Shown piece by piece: positions 63,715-64,000 of a stretch of 64,000 nucleotides of DNA. Every line of letters starts with the position of its first letter. The stretch's first letter is position 1. The notes under the pieces were generated by a model, which saw only the letters and a program-made list of their open reading frames with translations, had not been told where the DNA came from and did not search any database. The position numbers and the translations under genes were made by a program. This DNA comes from Bradysia coprophila (taxonomy: Eukaryota; Arthropoda; Insecta; Diptera; Sciaridae): NCBI RefSeq assembly GCF_014529535.1, contig NW_023503670.1, positions 1,488,001 to 1,552,000 of the forward strand. Reading direction: 5' to 3'.

Positions 63715-64000
63715 TTAAACTTGCTAAGAAACGAAGACTAACTCTCTTATTTATGTACACTACGTATTTCGCCACCTGTGAAATGTATTAAAAATCTATC
63801 ATTCTGCGCCGGTGTAAAATGACTTAAGAGGGCAGACTAGGTGTGAAGTAGGCTATATATTGAAAAATTGGTTTTAAAATTAATGTAGACCATTTAATGA
63901 AAATCTGTTCCAGCAATTAGATGAGCAATATGTTTATCTATCTCTAAAAAATGAAAAACGATTTACAATAAGCAACAGTTGGAAGAAAACCGATTTCCAA
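63715..64000. other. Upstream of GST
   Basis: Promoter-side sequence of the GST, AT-rich. No promoter motif or other gene recognised. Confidence 0.4.

Overview
The window is nuclear DNA of an AT-rich insect. Genes have short introns (50-110 nt, plus a few kilobase-sized ones), GT-AG splice sites and a distinct insect set of orthologs: tilB, a Bug22-type CFAP20, an RpL5 whose first coding exon is a bare ATG, and a doublecortin-like kinase. A lower (nematoceran) dipteran such as a fungus gnat fits best. That placement is inferred from gene content and composition, not proved by a marker.

Layout, left to right. 1-1.0 kb: inverted-repeat mobile DNA. 1.4-4.6 kb (+): GOLPH3. 4.6-11.7 kb: no convincing gene, but a 1.2-kb terminal-inverted-repeat element and several small repeats. 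11.7-15.6 kb (-): a protein with an RS-rich N-terminus and two tandem zinc-finger modules. 16.5-17.2 kb: a foldback element. 17.8-19.9 kb (-): SCYL3-like pseudokinase. 20.3-20.9 kb: an array of short palindromes. 21.2-23.0 kb (+): RpL5. 24.6-26.4 kb (+): tilB/DNAAF11. 28.1-28.3 kb (+): an unrecognised 63-aa ORF. 31.2-38.9 kb (-): doublecortin-like kinase, whose introns carry nested DNA elements and a broken LINE. 43.0-44.2 kb (+) and 44.2-45.7 kb (-): NUBPL and an Fcf2/DNTTIP2-type rRNA-processing factor, converging tail to tail. 46.6-46.8 kb: a small element with a 114-bp perfect palindrome at its centre. 47.1-48.4 kb (+): a secreted VMO1-like protein with a C-terminal PAN/apple-like domain. 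50.6-55.0 kb (+): a seven-finger C2H2 protein with a polyglutamine tract split by an intron and a 1.4-kb near-perfect hairpin in its last intron. 55.0-58.4 kb: repeats. 58.5-59.2 kb (-): CFAP20/Bug22. 59.5-60.3 kb: LINE and MITE remnants. 61.0-62.3 kb (+): mitochondrial methionine aminopeptidase MAP1D. 63.0-63.7 kb (-): a mu-class-like glutathione S-transferase.

The genes are mostly unrelated housekeeping functions: Golgi retention, ribosome, rRNA processing, Fe-S assembly and mitochondrial N-terminal processing. Two are ciliary (tilB and CFAP20), but they are 32 kb apart and show no sign of shared control. I assembled exon chains by hand from splice sites. For every multi-exon gene the coding total is a multiple of three. 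Only the first exon of NUBPL and the last exon of the RS/zinc-finger gene remain uncertain.

The most unusual content is not in the ordinary genes. Foldback and inverted-repeat DNA is abundant at all scales. The chief example is the 1.4-kb hairpin inside a transcribed intron, which duplicates a coding-like segment head to head and could feed small-RNA production. The mu-class GST and the VMO1-PAN domain pairing are the most interesting proteins.
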